A stretch of 64,000 nucleotides of DNA, from positions 1 through 64,000 of the forward strand of contig NZ_SPHY01000014.1 in NCBI RefSeq assembly GCF_004796535.1, written 5' to 3'. Numbering within the stretch: position 1 is the stretch's first letter; each line of letters opens with the position of its first letter. The notes beneath the pieces were generated by a model, which was not told the DNA's origin, ran no database searches, and saw only the letters and a program-made list of their open reading frames with translations. Positions 29,091 through 37,484 of this stretch are shown here, one piece after another. Made by a program: the position numbers and the translations under genes. This DNA is from Sphingomonas flavalba (GTDB lineage Bacteria; Pseudomonadota; Alphaproteobacteria; Sphingomonadales; Sphingomonadaceae).

Positions 29091-29561
29091 CTATTGCAGC
29101 GATACGCGCGGCAGCGTCAGCATCGCCGCCGGTGCCGTCTGTGCCGCGCCGATCGTCACCGCCTCGCTGATCCGCCCGCCGGAAGCAAAGGGGATGACGA
29201 TGGCGCAGATGCCGAGGCCGACCAGCGTCAGCATCGTCACCGCCGTGCCGATGAAGCGCAGCCGCACCACCCCGTCCATGCCAAAGGCGTGGCAGATGCG
29301 GGCAAGGACATAGACGACGCCGACTGCCCACAACCACGGGCTGGTCCCTTCCGCCAACTCGATCAGGCCGATCAGAATCAGCACGATCGGGGTGTATTCG
29401 ACGAAATTGGCGTGGGCGCGCATCCGCGCAATGAGCAGCGGGTTGCCGCCGTCGCCGATGAGGATCTTCTCGCGCGTGCGCACCTGGCCGCAGCGCCAGC
29501 CAAGCCAGACGTTGAGCAGCGCCGCAGCGCCGGTTATCGTCAGGGTGATCGGCAGGATCAT
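29091..29561 (-). CDS. MAPEG family membrane protein
   Basis: 156 residues with four hydrophobic segments and a GGGAGGGAAAG ribosome site. The MAPEG signature is evident: [23 protein letters not shown] near residues 46-68 (written here in separate parts: the Arg-His-Asn core and the E-x-x-P turn) and [10 protein letters not shown] near 86. MAPEG proteins are small integral membrane enzymes that often act on glutathione conjugates or lipid peroxides; bacterial members are usually called membrane-associated eicosanoid/glutathione metabolism-like proteins. The stop nearly meets the MBL stop (convergent). Substrate unknown. Confidence 0.85.
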   Translation of the reverse strand: MILPITLTITGAAALLNVWLGWRCGQVRTREKILIGDGGNPLLIARMRAHANFVEYTPIVLILIGLIELAEGTSPWLWAVGVVYVLARICHAFGMDGVVRLRFIGTAVTMLTLVGLGICAIVIPFASGGRISEAVTIGAAQTAPAAMLTLPRVSLQ

Positions 29562-29750
29562 CTTTCCCTCCCCGCTATCGACAGCGGCATGCCACGCGGA
29601 CTCGGCGCTTGCAACGATGGCGGGAATCGCTATAGGCGCAGGCTCGCTTGCGCACAGTCGGCCGCCAAAGGTCCGCGGCCCCAAAGGCCGTTGTTCTTCA
29701 GCGGCCTTCCCTGCGTACATGGTTGGATTCGGATTGGAACAGGTGCCGTC

Positions 29751-29930
29751 ATGGCAGTGCCAAAGAGAAAGACTTCGCCTTCGAAGCGCAACATGCGCCG
29801 CAGCCATGACGCGCTGTCGGCCCACGCCTTCCAGGAATGCTCGAACTGCGGCGAGCTGAAGCGCCCGCATAATATCTGCCCGTCCTGTGGGCATTATAAC
29901 GGCCGCGAGGTCGTTTCGATCGGGGCCTGA
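29751..29930 (+). CDS. rpmF: 50S ribosomal protein L32
   Basis: 59 residues. The N-terminus [20 protein letters not shown] and the zinc-ribbon cysteines ([11 protein letters not shown] ... CPSCGHYNG) are typical of zinc-binding L32. It is a component of the large subunit. Start position is fixed by the conserved N-terminus. It precedes plsX by 28 bases, the standard rpmF-plsX-fabH order that ties ribosome synthesis to lipid synthesis. In many bacteria a DUF177 (yceD) gene sits just upstream; here that gene is about 20 kb away. Confidence 0.96.
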   Translation: MAVPKRKTSPSKRNMRRSHDALSAHAFQECSNCGELKRPHNICPSCGHYNGREVVSIGA

Positions 29931-29958
29931 CGGTCACGCTTACCGGGAGGTGCGGCGA

Positions 29959-31011
29959 GTGAGCGGTGCGCCGCGGATTGCGATTGACGCGATGGGCGGC
30001 GACGAGGGGCTGGCCGTTATGCTGGACGGCGTTGCCCTTGCGCGCCGCCAGAATACCGCGCTGCGCTTCCTGCTGGTCGGTGACGAGGCGCAGATCCGCG
30101 CCGGGCTGGCCAGCCATCCCAATCTTGCCGCCGCTTCGGAAATCGTGCCGGCGGCGGATGTCATCGCCGGCACCGACAAGCCGAGCGCGGCGCTGCGCCG
30201 GATCAAGACCAGCTCGATGGGCCTGGCGATCACCGCGGTGAAGGCCGGCAATGCGGACGCCGCCGTGTCGTCCGGCAATACCGGCGCGCTGATGGCGATG
30301 GCCAAGATCACGCTGCGCACGCTGAAGGGCATCGACCGGCCGGCGCTGGCCGCGCTGCTGCCGACGCTGGGCGACACCGACCTGGTGATGCTTGATCTTG
30401 GCGCCAACACCGAGTGTGATGCGCGCAACCTTGCCGAATTCGCGGTGATGGGCGCCGCCTACGCCCGCACCGTCAATGGCCTGACCCGGCCGCGCGTCCG
30501 CCTGCTCAACATCGGCGAGGAAGAGTTGAAGGGCACCAGCGAGGTCAAGGCGGCGGCGGCGATGCTGCGCGCGGCGCCGCACCTGGCGCTGCGCTTTGAC
30601 GGCTATATCGAGGCCGATCGGCTTGGTCGCGGCGATGTCGACGTCGTCGTCTCCGATGGATTCACCGGCAATATCGCGTTGAAATCGATGGAAGGCACGG
30701 CGCGGATGATCACCGACCTGTTGCGCCGGGCGTTCACCAGCTCGCTGCGATCCAAGGCGGGCTTCGTGCTGTCGCGCCCGGCCTTCCACATGCTCGGCAC
30801 CCATCTTGATCCGAACAACCACAACGGCGCGGTGTTTCTCGGCCTGAACGGCATCGTCGTCAAAAGCCATGGCGGTGCCAACCCGGGCGGGGTCGCCCAT
30901 GCGATCGGCGTCGCCGCCAAGCTGGTGCACGACGATATCGGCCGGCGGATCGCCGACGACCTTGCCGGCATCGGCGCGCAGGCGCCGACGGCACCGGCCG
31001 CCGCGCAATGA
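29959..31011 (+). CDS. plsX: Phosphate acyltransferase PlsX
   Basis: 350 residues from a GTG start; GGGAGG lies nine bases before it. The N-terminal [11 protein letters not shown] near residues 6-16 is the PlsX signature; [11 protein letters not shown] near 96 and LGANTEC near 147 complete the active-site region. PlsX makes acyl-phosphate from acyl-ACP, which PlsY then uses to start phospholipid synthesis. Peripheral membrane or cytoplasmic. It overlaps fabH by four bases (ATGA). Confidence 0.96.
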   Translation: MSGAPRIAIDAMGGDEGLAVMLDGVALARRQNTALRFLLVGDEAQIRAGLASHPNLAAASEIVPAADVIAGTDKPSAALRRIKTSSMGLAITAVKAGNADAAVSSGNTGALMAMAKITLRTLKGIDRPALAALLPTLGDTDLVMLDLGANTECDARNLAEFAVMGAAYARTVNGLTRPRVRLLNIGEEELKGTSEVKAAAAMLRAAPHLALRFDGYIEADRLGRGDVDVVVSDGFTGNIALKSMEGTARMITDLLRRAFTSSLRSKAGFVLSRPAFHMLGTHLDPNNHNGAVFLGLNGIVVKSHGGANPGGVAHAIGVAAKLVHDDIGRRIADDLAGIGAQAPTAPAAAQ

Positions 31012-31970
31012 CGACGCGCTCCGTTATTCTCGGTACCGGGTCCGCGCTGCCCCGGCGCTGCGTCTCCAATGCCGAGTTGGCCGAAACCGTCGACACCACT
31101 GATGCATGGATCGTCGAACGCACCGGCATCCGCTTCCGCTACATCGCCGGGGAAGGCGAAACGACGGCGACGCTGGCAACCGACGCGGCGCGCCGGGCAC
31201 TCGCAGCTGCCGGCATCGCTGCCGACGCCGTCGACCTGATCGTCCTCGCCACCGCGACGCCGGACCAGACCTTTCCCGCGACAGCGACCAAGGTGCAGGC
31301 GGCGCTCGGCATCGACGACTGCGTCGCGTTCGACGTGCAGGCAGTTTGCTCCGGTTTCCTCTACGCACTTTCGGTCGCCGACAGCATGATCCGCACCGGC
31401 GCGGCGCGGACCGCGCTGGTCATCGGCGCGGAGACGTTCAGCCGAATCCTCGACTGGGAGGACCGCGCCACCTGCGTGCTGTTCGGGGATGGCGCCGGCG
31501 CCATCGTCCTCGGCGCGGAGCAGGGCAGCGATCGCGGCATCCTCGCCACGCGCCTGCATGCCGACGGGCGGCACAACCAGTTGCTCTATGTCGACGGCGG
31601 CCCGTCGACGACGGAGACCGTCGGCAAGGTGCGGATGAGGGGGCGCGAGGTATTCCGCCACGCCGTCGTCAATCTGGCGGCAGTGATGAACGAGGTGCTC
31701 GAGCAAGCGGGTGTTTCCGCCGACGCGATCGACTGGCTGGTGCCGCACCAGGCCAATGCCCGCATCCTCGACGCGACCGCGCGCAAGCTGGGCCTGCCGC
31801 CCGAAAAGGTGGTGATGACCGTCGACCGCCACGCTAACACCTCAGCCGCGTCGGTGCCGCTTGCACTCGACGCCGCCGTCGCCGACGGACGCATCCGGCG
31901 CGGCGACCTGGTGGTGCTGGAGGCGATGGGCGGCGGCTTCACCTGGGGCGCGTCGATCCTACGCTACTAA
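31008..31970 (+). CDS. fabH: 3-oxoacyl-[acyl-carrier-protein] synthase III FabH
   Basis: 320 residues, normal length. The Cys-His-Asn triad is present: Cys in [14 protein letters not shown] near residue 112, His in VPHQANARI near 247, and Asn in [12 protein letters not shown] near 277. It condenses acetyl-CoA (or another short acyl-CoA) with malonyl-ACP to start fatty acid synthesis. Together with rpmF and plsX it forms the normal operon; ihfA follows about 80 bp later, after its own promoter. Confidence 0.96.
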   Translation: MTTRSVILGTGSALPRRCVSNAELAETVDTTDAWIVERTGIRFRYIAGEGETTATLATDAARRALAAAGIAADAVDLIVLATATPDQTFPATATKVQAALGIDDCVAFDVQAVCSGFLYALSVADSMIRTGAARTALVIGAETFSRILDWEDRATCVLFGDGAGAIVLGAEQGSDRGILATRLHADGRHNQLLYVDGGPSTTETVGKVRMRGREVFRHAVVNLAAVMNEVLEQAGVSADAIDWLVPHQANARILDATARKLGLPPEKVVMTVDRHANTSAASVPLALDAAVADGRIRRGDLVVLEAMGGGFTWGASILRY

Positions 31971-32007
31971 AGCACTAGCAGTACTGCGCTTTTACCCAGC
32001 AGTGGAT

Positions 32008-32016
32008 TGGTATACT
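32008..32016 (+). promoter_or_regulatory. Extended -10 promoter upstream of ihfA
   Basis: TGGTATACT: a TG at the extended -10 position directly before TATACT, 35 bp ahead of the ihfA ATG. No good -35 box is seen at the right distance, as expected for an extended -10 promoter. Confidence 0.5.
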
Positions 32017-32050
32017 ATGCGCTGGCGAGGGGTAGTGAGGGCACTAAGGA

Positions 32051-32350
32051 ATGGCTGAACCGGGAACTTTGACGCGCGCTGATCTGGCGGAGGCGATTCA
32101 TCTTGAAATCGGCCTGTCGCGTGCTGAATCGGCGACGATCGTCGAACAATTGCTCGGCCATATCAGCGATGCGCTGGCGAAGGGGGAGAATGTAAAGATC
32201 TCCAGCTTCGGCAGTTTCGTGCTGCGCGACAAGGGCGAGCGCATCGGCCGCAATCCCAAGACCGGGATTGAGGTGCCGATCGCGCCGCGGCGGGTGCTGA
32301 CCTTCCGCGCCAGCCAGATGATGCGCGACCGCATCGTCCGCGCCGGCTGA
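32051..32350 (+). CDS. ihfA: Integration host factor subunit alpha
   Basis: 99 residues. DNA-bending protein of the HU/IHF family: N-terminal helices ([20 protein letters not shown]), then [23 protein letters not shown] near residues 47-69 split by the beta-arm tip RNPKTG-x-x-VPI. It pairs with IHF-beta to bend DNA for replication, recombination and sigma-54 promoters (rpoN lies about 5 kb away). The AAGGA site is immediately upstream. Followed by merR after 5 bases, so they form one transcription unit. Confidence 0.93.
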   Translation: MAEPGTLTRADLAEAIHLEIGLSRAESATIVEQLLGHISDALAKGENVKISSFGSFVLRDKGERIGRNPKTGIEVPIAPRRVLTFRASQMMRDRIVRAG

Positions 32351-32355
32351 CCGTA

Positions 32356-32739
32356 ATGTCCGAGGACAAAGCCGCCGGCGCGTTCCGCACCATCGGCGAA
32401 GTGTCCGAGGAACTGGCTCTACCGCAGCATATTCTGCGCTATTGGGAAACGCGCTTTCCGCAGTTACGGCCGTTACAGCGCGCCGGCAAGCGCCGCTATT
32501 ACCGCCCCGACGACATAGCGCTGGTGCGCCGGATCAACCGGCTGCTGAACCAGGAAGGCTATACGATCAAGGGCGTGCAGAAGCTGCTCGGCGCCCATCC
32601 GCACGGTGACGCGCCGCCGCCGGCCCCGGTCGCCGCGCAACCTGCCCAGGCAACGAGCGGCGTGCCCGCTGCGCTGATTGCCGAGCTGAAGCGGATTCGC
32701 GCGCATCTGTCGATCGCCCTGGTCGAGGACCGCGCCTGA
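32356..32739 (+). CDS. MerR family transcriptional regulator
   Basis: 127 residues. N-terminal winged helix: [20 protein letters not shown] near residues 12-31, followed by [20 protein letters not shown] near 44-63, a clear MerR DNA-binding domain with the Tyr-Tyr-Arg wing. The C-terminal part is short and Pro/Ala-rich before a last helix, with no cysteines, so it is not a metal sensor of the classical kind. The placement just after ihfA in the fab operon is conserved in many alphaproteobacteria. Target unknown. Confidence 0.86.
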   Translation: MSEDKAAGAFRTIGEVSEELALPQHILRYWETRFPQLRPLQRAGKRRYYRPDDIALVRRINRLLNQEGYTIKGVQKLLGAHPHGDAPPPAPVAAQPAQATSGVPAALIAELKRIRAHLSIALVEDRA

Positions 32740-32896
32740 CGGCTGGAGTCCGTCCATAAGGGTGAAACAGCACTCCTGCGCGGGCAGGAGCCAAGCGCAT
32801 CGTTCCATCCGCTACGAACCGCGGCGTGTGCAGGACCAAAGGTGCGGACGGCGTTGCAGCATAGACGCCGCGGCGGACGCTCCCGCCGCCAAGGCC

Positions 32897-32933
32897 ACAA
32901 AAGACCCCCGGCGAAGCGCAGGCTCCGCCGGGG
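32897..32933 (-). terminator. Rho-independent terminator of the cold-shock gene
   Basis: On the minus strand CCCCGGCG-G-AGC pairs with GCT-T-CGCCGGGG around a CTGC loop (12 pairs including one G-T), followed by GTCTTTTG. It lies 46 bp after the cold-shock stop, the expected place for its terminator. Confidence 0.75.
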
Positions 32934-32978
32934 ATCGTTCGTCCATTCCGTGCGGGCCGGCAGCCGCCGGCCCAGATG

Positions 32979-33731
32979 CTACTGGATCGCCTGTAGGTTG
33001 ACCGCGGCGTATTTGCCGCGCCGATCGACCTCCAGCTCGAACTCCAGCCGGTCGCCTTCATTCAATGCCGGCAGCCCTGCCCGCTCGACTGCGCTGATGT
33101 GCACGAAGGCATCGGGCTGGCCGTCATCGCGCTGGATGAAGCCAAAGCCCTTCATCGCGTTGAAGAACTTGACCGTCCCCGACGCTTTCTCGCCGGTCAG
33201 CTGCCGCTGCGGCCCGCCACGCGGCGCGCCGCCAGCATCGCGGTCCCGCGGCGGGCCACGATCGGTCACCGGCAACGGCTCGCCCTCGATCTTCAGGTCA
33301 GTGGCCGACACGCGGCCGCCACGATCGACCAGGGTGAAGCCGAGCGGCTGCCCCTCCGCCAGGCCGGTCAGCCCGGCCTGCTCGACCGCGCTGATGTGCA
33401 CGAACACATCCTCGCCGCCATCGTCGCGGACGATGAAGCCAAAGCCTTTCTGGCCGTTGAAGAATTTGACGACACCCTTGCCTTCGCCGACGACCTGGGC
33501 GGGCATGCCGCCGCGCCCGCCGCCGCCGAAGCCACCACCGGCCCCGCCGCCGCCGAAGCCGCCGCCGCGCGGGGCGCCGTAACCGCCGCCACCACCGCCA
33601 CCGCCGTAGCTATCGCCACCGCCGAACCGGCTGCTGCCCCTGTCCTGGTAACCGTCGAAATGCTCGTCGCCGAAACCGTCGCGTTTATCGCGCCCACCAC
33701 GCTGGCCGCGCCGCCCTCTCTCAAAACTCAT
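32979..33731 (-). CDS. Double cold-shock domain protein with Gly-rich N-terminus
   Basis: 250 residues. Residues 1-75 are Arg/Asp then very Gly-rich. Cold-shock domains lie at about 83-150 and 185-250, each with RNP-1 (KGFGFI) and RNP-2 (VFVHIS, AFVHIS). They bind single-stranded nucleic acid and act as RNA chaperones. A double-CSD protein of this type is known in alphaproteobacteria (CspC/CspD-like), but the unstructured Gly-rich leader is unusual and recalls eukaryotic RNA-binding tails. The 5' region on this strand contains an inverted repeat (CTTGCAC at 33774, GTGCAAG at 33793) that may form a leader hairpin, as seen in cold-shock mRNAs. Confidence 0.92.
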   Translation of the reverse strand: MSFERGRRGQRGGRDKRDGFGDEHFDGYQDRGSSRFGGGDSYGGGGGGGGYGAPRGGGFGGGGAGGGFGGGGRGGMPAQVVGEGKGVVKFFNGQKGFGFIVRDDGGEDVFVHISAVEQAGLTGLAEGQPLGFTLVDRGGRVSATDLKIEGEPLPVTDRGPPRDRDAGGAPRGGPQRQLTGEKASGTVKFFNAMKGFGFIQRDDGQPDAFVHISAVERAGLPALNEGDRLEFELEVDRRGKYAAVNLQAIQ

Positions 33732-33773
33732 GCCCTGTTGATCTTTCCCGGTCCGCCCGACTTAACGCGAGAC

Positions 33774-33799
33774 CTTGCACACCGGGCGACGGGTGCAAG
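33774..33799 (-). promoter_or_regulatory. Inverted repeat in the cold-shock gene leader
   Basis: Seven-base arms CTTGCAC (33774-33780) and GTGCAAG (33793-33799) are perfectly complementary around a 12-base loop, 43 bp upstream of the cold-shock start codon. It may be an mRNA hairpin in the 5' leader or a protein site. No function is proven. Confidence 0.4.
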
Positions 33800-33966
33800 A
33801 CCTACGGCACGCAAACCAGAGTCGCGCCGACTAGTCATTCATAGCGAAAAAAACATCATCGGGCGAATAATTTCGGAATGGCCACGCCAATTGATGACTA
33901 TTCATCCCTATAGAGTGCGGCAATAACACACTTCCCGGCCGGCCGGCCGAAGCCAGAGGCACATCG

Positions 33967-34755
33967 ATGGACGCGATCGTCACCCTGTTATCCGACCCGA
34001 CGGCCTGGGCGGCGCTTGCCACGCTGGTGGTGCTGGAGGTCGTGCTCGGCATCGACAACCTGGTGTTCATCTCGATCCTGTCGAACCGCCTGCCGGAAGG
34101 GCAGCGCCAGCACGCGCGGCGGCTGGGCATATCGCTGGCGCTTGGGCTGCGGCTCGGCCTGCTACTCACCGTATCGTGGCTGGTCGGGCTGACGACGCCT
34201 GTCTTCGACCTCGGTTTCGTCATCGACGGCGATCATGGGCCGGCGCTGGAAACCGCCTTTTCGTGGCGCGACCTGATTCTGATCGCCGGCGGCCTGTTCC
34301 TGATCTGGAAGGCGACAACCGAAATCCACCACAGCGTCGACCCGACGCCGTCGCACGCCATGCTCGACAAGAAGGGCGCCGTGGCACTGTCGTTCGGCAG
34401 CGCGATCGTCCAGATCCTGCTGCTCGACCTGGTCTTCTCGATCGATTCGATCCTGACCGCAGTCGGCATGACAGACCATGTGCCGATCATGGTCGTCGCG
34501 GTGATCACCGCCGTCGCGGTGATGCTGCTCGCCGCCGACCCGCTCGCCAACTTCATCGCCGACAACCCGACGGTGGTGATGCTGGCGCTCGGCTTCCTGC
34601 TGATGATCGGCCTGGTGCTGATCGCCGACGGCTTCGGCGTCCATGTGCCCAAGGGCTATATCTACACCGCGATGGCCTTCTCCGCGCTGGTCGAGGGGCT
34701 GAACATGGCGGCGCGGCGGGCGCGGCGGCGGTCGGCTGGGCATGGCGGCGAATGA
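33967..34755 (+). CDS. TerC family integral membrane protein
   Basis: 262 residues with about seven membrane segments. Family marks are [21 protein letters not shown] near residues 24-44 and [20 protein letters not shown] near 155-174: acidic residues in two membrane helices (GIDN, SIDS) thought to coordinate metal ions. TerC/Alx proteins are linked to tellurite resistance, manganese export and metal loading of secreted proteins. The C-terminus ends in a basic cytoplasmic tail. It is followed after 42 bases by the RNase D gene, and is unrelated to it in function. Confidence 0.9.
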   Translation: MDAIVTLLSDPTAWAALATLVVLEVVLGIDNLVFISILSNRLPEGQRQHARRLGISLALGLRLGLLLTVSWLVGLTTPVFDLGFVIDGDHGPALETAFSWRDLILIAGGLFLIWKATTEIHHSVDPTPSHAMLDKKGAVALSFGSAIVQILLLDLVFSIDSILTAVGMTDHVPIMVVAVITAVAVMLLAADPLANFIADNPTVVMLALGFLLMIGLVLIADGFGVHVPKGYIYTAMAFSALVEGLNMAARRARRRSAGHGGE

Positions 34756-34797
34756 TCGGCCATTGAGCCGGCGGCCCAGCGCGCCTATTGCCCGCTG

Positions 34798-35418
34798 ATG
34801 GCTGTCCATTTCCACGAAGAAGATCTGCCGGAGGGCGTGTTCGCCGCCGGCGCCGCCGTTGCCGTCGATACCGAGACGATGGGGCTCCACCCCGGCCGCG
34901 ACCGGCTGTGCCTCGTCCAGATTTCCGACGGCGGCGGCGACGAGCATCTCGTCCGCTTTGGCCCCGGCAGCAGCTATGCCGCGCCGGTGCTGAAGGCGGT
35001 GCTGACCGACCCCGCCCGTCTGAAGCTCTATCATTTCGCCCGTTTCGACCTGGCGTCGATCCAGGCCTATCTCGGCGTGATGGCCGCGCCGGTCTATTGC
35101 ACCAAGACCGCGTCGCGGCTGGTGCGGACCTACACCGACCGCCACGGCCTGAAGGAACTGGTTCGCGAACTGCTCGGCCAGGACATCTCGAAGCAGCAGC
35201 AGTCGTCCGACTGGGGCGGCCCGGTGCTGAGCGACGCGCAGAAGGATTATGCCGCTTCCGACGTCCGCTACCTCCATCAATTGAAGGAGGAACTCGATCG
35301 CCGGCTGGCGCGCGAGGGGCGCGCGGCGCTCGCCCAGGCCTGTTTCGATTTCCTGCCGCATCGCGCCGCGCTCGACCTTGCCGGCTGGCCGGAGATCGAC
35401 ATCTTCGCCCATGTCTGA
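34798..35418 (+). CDS. Ribonuclease D-like 3'-5' exonuclease
   Basis: 206 residues, a single DEDDy exonuclease domain without the HRDC domains of full RNase D. The acidic residues are seen: Asp and Glu in VAVDTETMGLHP near residues 21-32, Asp in LYHFARFDLASI near 80, and Tyr and Asp in YAASDVRYLHQL near 152-163. Short forms of this kind trim tRNA or rRNA 3' ends. It starts a conserved alphaproteobacterial run rnd-lptC-lptA-lptB-rpoN and overlaps lptC by 8 bases. Confidence 0.9.
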   Translation: MAVHFHEEDLPEGVFAAGAAVAVDTETMGLHPGRDRLCLVQISDGGGDEHLVRFGPGSSYAAPVLKAVLTDPARLKLYHFARFDLASIQAYLGVMAAPVYCTKTASRLVRTYTDRHGLKELVRELLGQDISKQQQSSDWGGPVLSDAQKDYAASDVRYLHQLKEELDRRLAREGRAALAQACFDFLPHRAALDLAGWPEIDIFAHV

Positions 35419-36058
35419 AATCGCCATCCGCCAGCAGTCGGCGCGACGGCGCTGGGCGGCGCCCGGCAGCCCGCACGATTCGCTGATCCGGGTGCTGCGG
35501 GTCGTGCTGCCGGCGGCGATCGGCGGGCTGACCGCGCTGCTGGCGATCGCCCCGCTGACCACCGGCAAGGACCTGAGCTTCGTGCTCGACAAGGGCAAGG
35601 TCGCCGTCGCCAAGGAACGGATGCGTGTCGTCGCCGCCAACTACCGCGGCCGCGATAGCAGGGACCGGCCGTTCGTGCTCAGCGCCGGCTCGGCGGTGCA
35701 GCGCAGTTCCGCCGATCCGGTGGTCCGGCTCGAACGGCTGACCGCGCGGATCGAGATGCAGGAAGGACCGGCGGTGATCGCCGCCAACCAGGGCCGCTAC
35801 GACATGGATCGGGAAACCGTTGCCGTCGACGGCCCGGTACTGTTCCGTTCGGCCGACGGCTACCGCATCCTGACCCGCGACGTCGACGTCGACATCCGCA
35901 ACCGCCTGGCCACCAGCCGCGGCGCGGTCGACGGCCAGATGCCGCTCGGCACGTTCAGCGGCGATCGGATGAGCGCCGACCTCAACCAGCGCATCGTCCG
36001 GCTGGAGGGCCGCGCCCGCTTGCATATCGACCAGCGCGCGGCCAAGGGAACAAAATGA
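35411..36058 (+). CDS. lptC: LPS export ABC transporter periplasmic protein LptC
   Basis: 215 residues: a short basic cytoplasmic start, one membrane helix (VVLPAAIGGLTALLAIAPL) near residues 33-51, then a periplasmic beta-jellyroll (GRYDMDRETVAVDGPVLFRS; DGQMPLGTFSGDRMSADL). LptC links the LptBFG inner-membrane transporter to LptA. The N-terminus from MSEIAIRQQ gives the expected anchor, while the upstream extension is in RNase D coding sequence. It overlaps lptA by four bases (ATGA). Sequence is divergent, as usual for LptC, so the call rests on fold pattern and context. Confidence 0.9.
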   Translation: MSEIAIRQQSARRRWAAPGSPHDSLIRVLRVVLPAAIGGLTALLAIAPLTTGKDLSFVLDKGKVAVAKERMRVVAANYRGRDSRDRPFVLSAGSAVQRSSADPVVRLERLTARIEMQEGPAVIAANQGRYDMDRETVAVDGPVLFRSADGYRILTRDVDVDIRNRLATSRGAVDGQMPLGTFSGDRMSADLNQRIVRLEGRARLHIDQRAAKGTK

Positions 36059-36621
36059 CGCGTCTCGTCCCGTTCCTCTCCCTCCTCCTGCTCGGTGCAA
36101 GCGGGATGCCGGCGCATGCCCAGTCGCTGAAGAACCACGATACCCGTGCCCCGGTCGATGTCGAAGCCGACCGGATCGAGGTGCAGGATCGCGCCGACCG
36201 GGCGATCTTTTCCGGCAATGTCCGCGTCCGCCAATCCGGGCTGGCGCTCGATTCGCAGCGGGTGACCGTCGCCTATGCCGACACCGCATCCGGCAGCAGC
36301 ATCCAGATCCGCCGGCTCGACGCGGCCGGCGGGGTCGTGGTGCGCAGCCGCGGCGAAACCGCACGCGGCGACTTCGCGATCTACGACCTCGACCGGCGCC
36401 AGATCACCATGCTCGGCAACGTCATCCTCGATCAGGGCGCGAACCACCTGCGCGGCGCGCGGCTGGTCTACGACCTCGACAGCGGCCGCGCCTCGGTCGA
36501 CGGCGCCGCGACCGGCGGCCCGCGCATCGAAGGCGGGACCGGCGGGCGGGTGACCGGCCGTTTCACCGTGCCGGATCGCGGCAACGCCACCCCGACACCG
36601 GCGCCGTCGCCCCAGCCGTGA
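36055..36621 (+). CDS. lptA: LPS transport periplasmic protein LptA (OstA-like)
   Basis: 188 residues with a signal peptide (MTRLVPFLSLLLLGASGMPA). The mature part is OstA/LptA fold: APVDVEADRIEVQDRADRAI, then SGNVRVRQSGLALDSQRVTV near residues 55-74 and GDFAIYDLDRRQITMLGNV near 103-121. It forms the periplasmic bridge that carries LPS to the outer membrane. The C-terminus ends in a Pro-rich tail after GRVTGRFTVPD. Gene order lptC-lptA-lptB is standard. Confidence 0.92.
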   Translation: MTRLVPFLSLLLLGASGMPAHAQSLKNHDTRAPVDVEADRIEVQDRADRAIFSGNVRVRQSGLALDSQRVTVAYADTASGSSIQIRRLDAAGGVVVRSRGETARGDFAIYDLDRRQITMLGNVILDQGANHLRGARLVYDLDSGRASVDGAATGGPRIEGGTGGRVTGRFTVPDRGNATPTPAPSPQP

Positions 36622-36711
36622 CGATGGCGGGTTGCCGCCATGCACGAAGCTTGCCAGAATCCCCGCCGTTAACCATCGCCTAACCACTTCATGCGACCAG
36701 CCGGGACCAGG

Positions 36712-37479
36712 ATGGACGATACCGCAGCCTTTTCTCCACACGACACGCCGCCCCCGGCCGATGGCCTGGCGCTGGTATCGATCGCCAAGGCCTATGACCG
36801 GCGCTCGGTATTGTCGGACGTGTCCCTGTCGGTGGCGCGCGGCGAGGTCGTCGGCCTGCTCGGGCCGAACGGCGCCGGCAAGACCACCTGCTTTTATTCG
36901 GTGATGGGGCTGGTACGCCCCGATTCGGGCCGGATCATGCTCGACGGAGAGGATATCACCGGCCTGCCGATGTACCGGCGGGCGATCCTCGGCCTCGGCT
37001 ATTTGCCACAGGAAACGTCGATCTTCCGCGGCCTGAGCGTCGGCCAGAACATCTCGGCGGTGCTGGAGATGACCGAGCCGGACAAGGCGGTTCGCGCCGA
37101 ACGGCTGGAGACACTGCTCGCCGAATTTGGGCTGACCCGGCTGCGCGACGCGCCGGCGATGGCGCTGTCCGGCGGCGAGCGGCGACGCTGCGAGATCGCC
37201 CGCGCACTGGCCGCCGATCCGTCGATCATGCTGCTCGACGAGCCGTTCGCCGGTATCGACCCGATCTCAATCGCCGACATCCGCGACCTCGTCCGCGACC
37301 TGAAGAAGCGCAACATCGGCGTGCTGATCACCGATCACAACGTCCGAGAGACGCTGGATATCGTCGACCGCGCCTGCATCATCTACGATGGGCGGGTGCT
37401 GTTCGCCGGCAGTCCGGCGGCGCTGGTCGCCGACGAGAATGTCCGCCGCCTCTACCTCGGCGAAAGCTTCGAGTTGTAG
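36712..37479 (+). CDS. lptB: LPS export ABC transporter ATP-binding protein LptB
   Basis: 255 residues from the ATG at 36712; an ATG at 36691 adds seven residues. ABC ATPase: Walker A GPNGAGKTT, signature LSGGERRR, Walker B MLLDEPFAGIDP, and the H-loop LITDHNVRE. It powers extraction of LPS from the inner membrane with LptF and LptG, whose genes are not in this window. It is followed by rpoN after 5 bases, the usual order. There is a 90-base gap from lptA with no other feature. Confidence 0.95.
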   Translation: MDDTAAFSPHDTPPPADGLALVSIAKAYDRRSVLSDVSLSVARGEVVGLLGPNGAGKTTCFYSVMGLVRPDSGRIMLDGEDITGLPMYRRAILGLGYLPQETSIFRGLSVGQNISAVLEMTEPDKAVRAERLETLLAEFGLTRLRDAPAMALSGGERRRCEIARALAADPSIMLLDEPFAGIDPISIADIRDLVRDLKKRNIGVLITDHNVRETLDIVDRACIIYDGRVLFAGSPAALVADENVRRLYLGESFEL

Positions 37480-37484
37480 CGGCG

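Noticed and set aside
32740-32896. Search for a tRNA-Pro or other RNA after merR
   Set aside because: No cloverleaf or T-loop consensus could be found in this gap.
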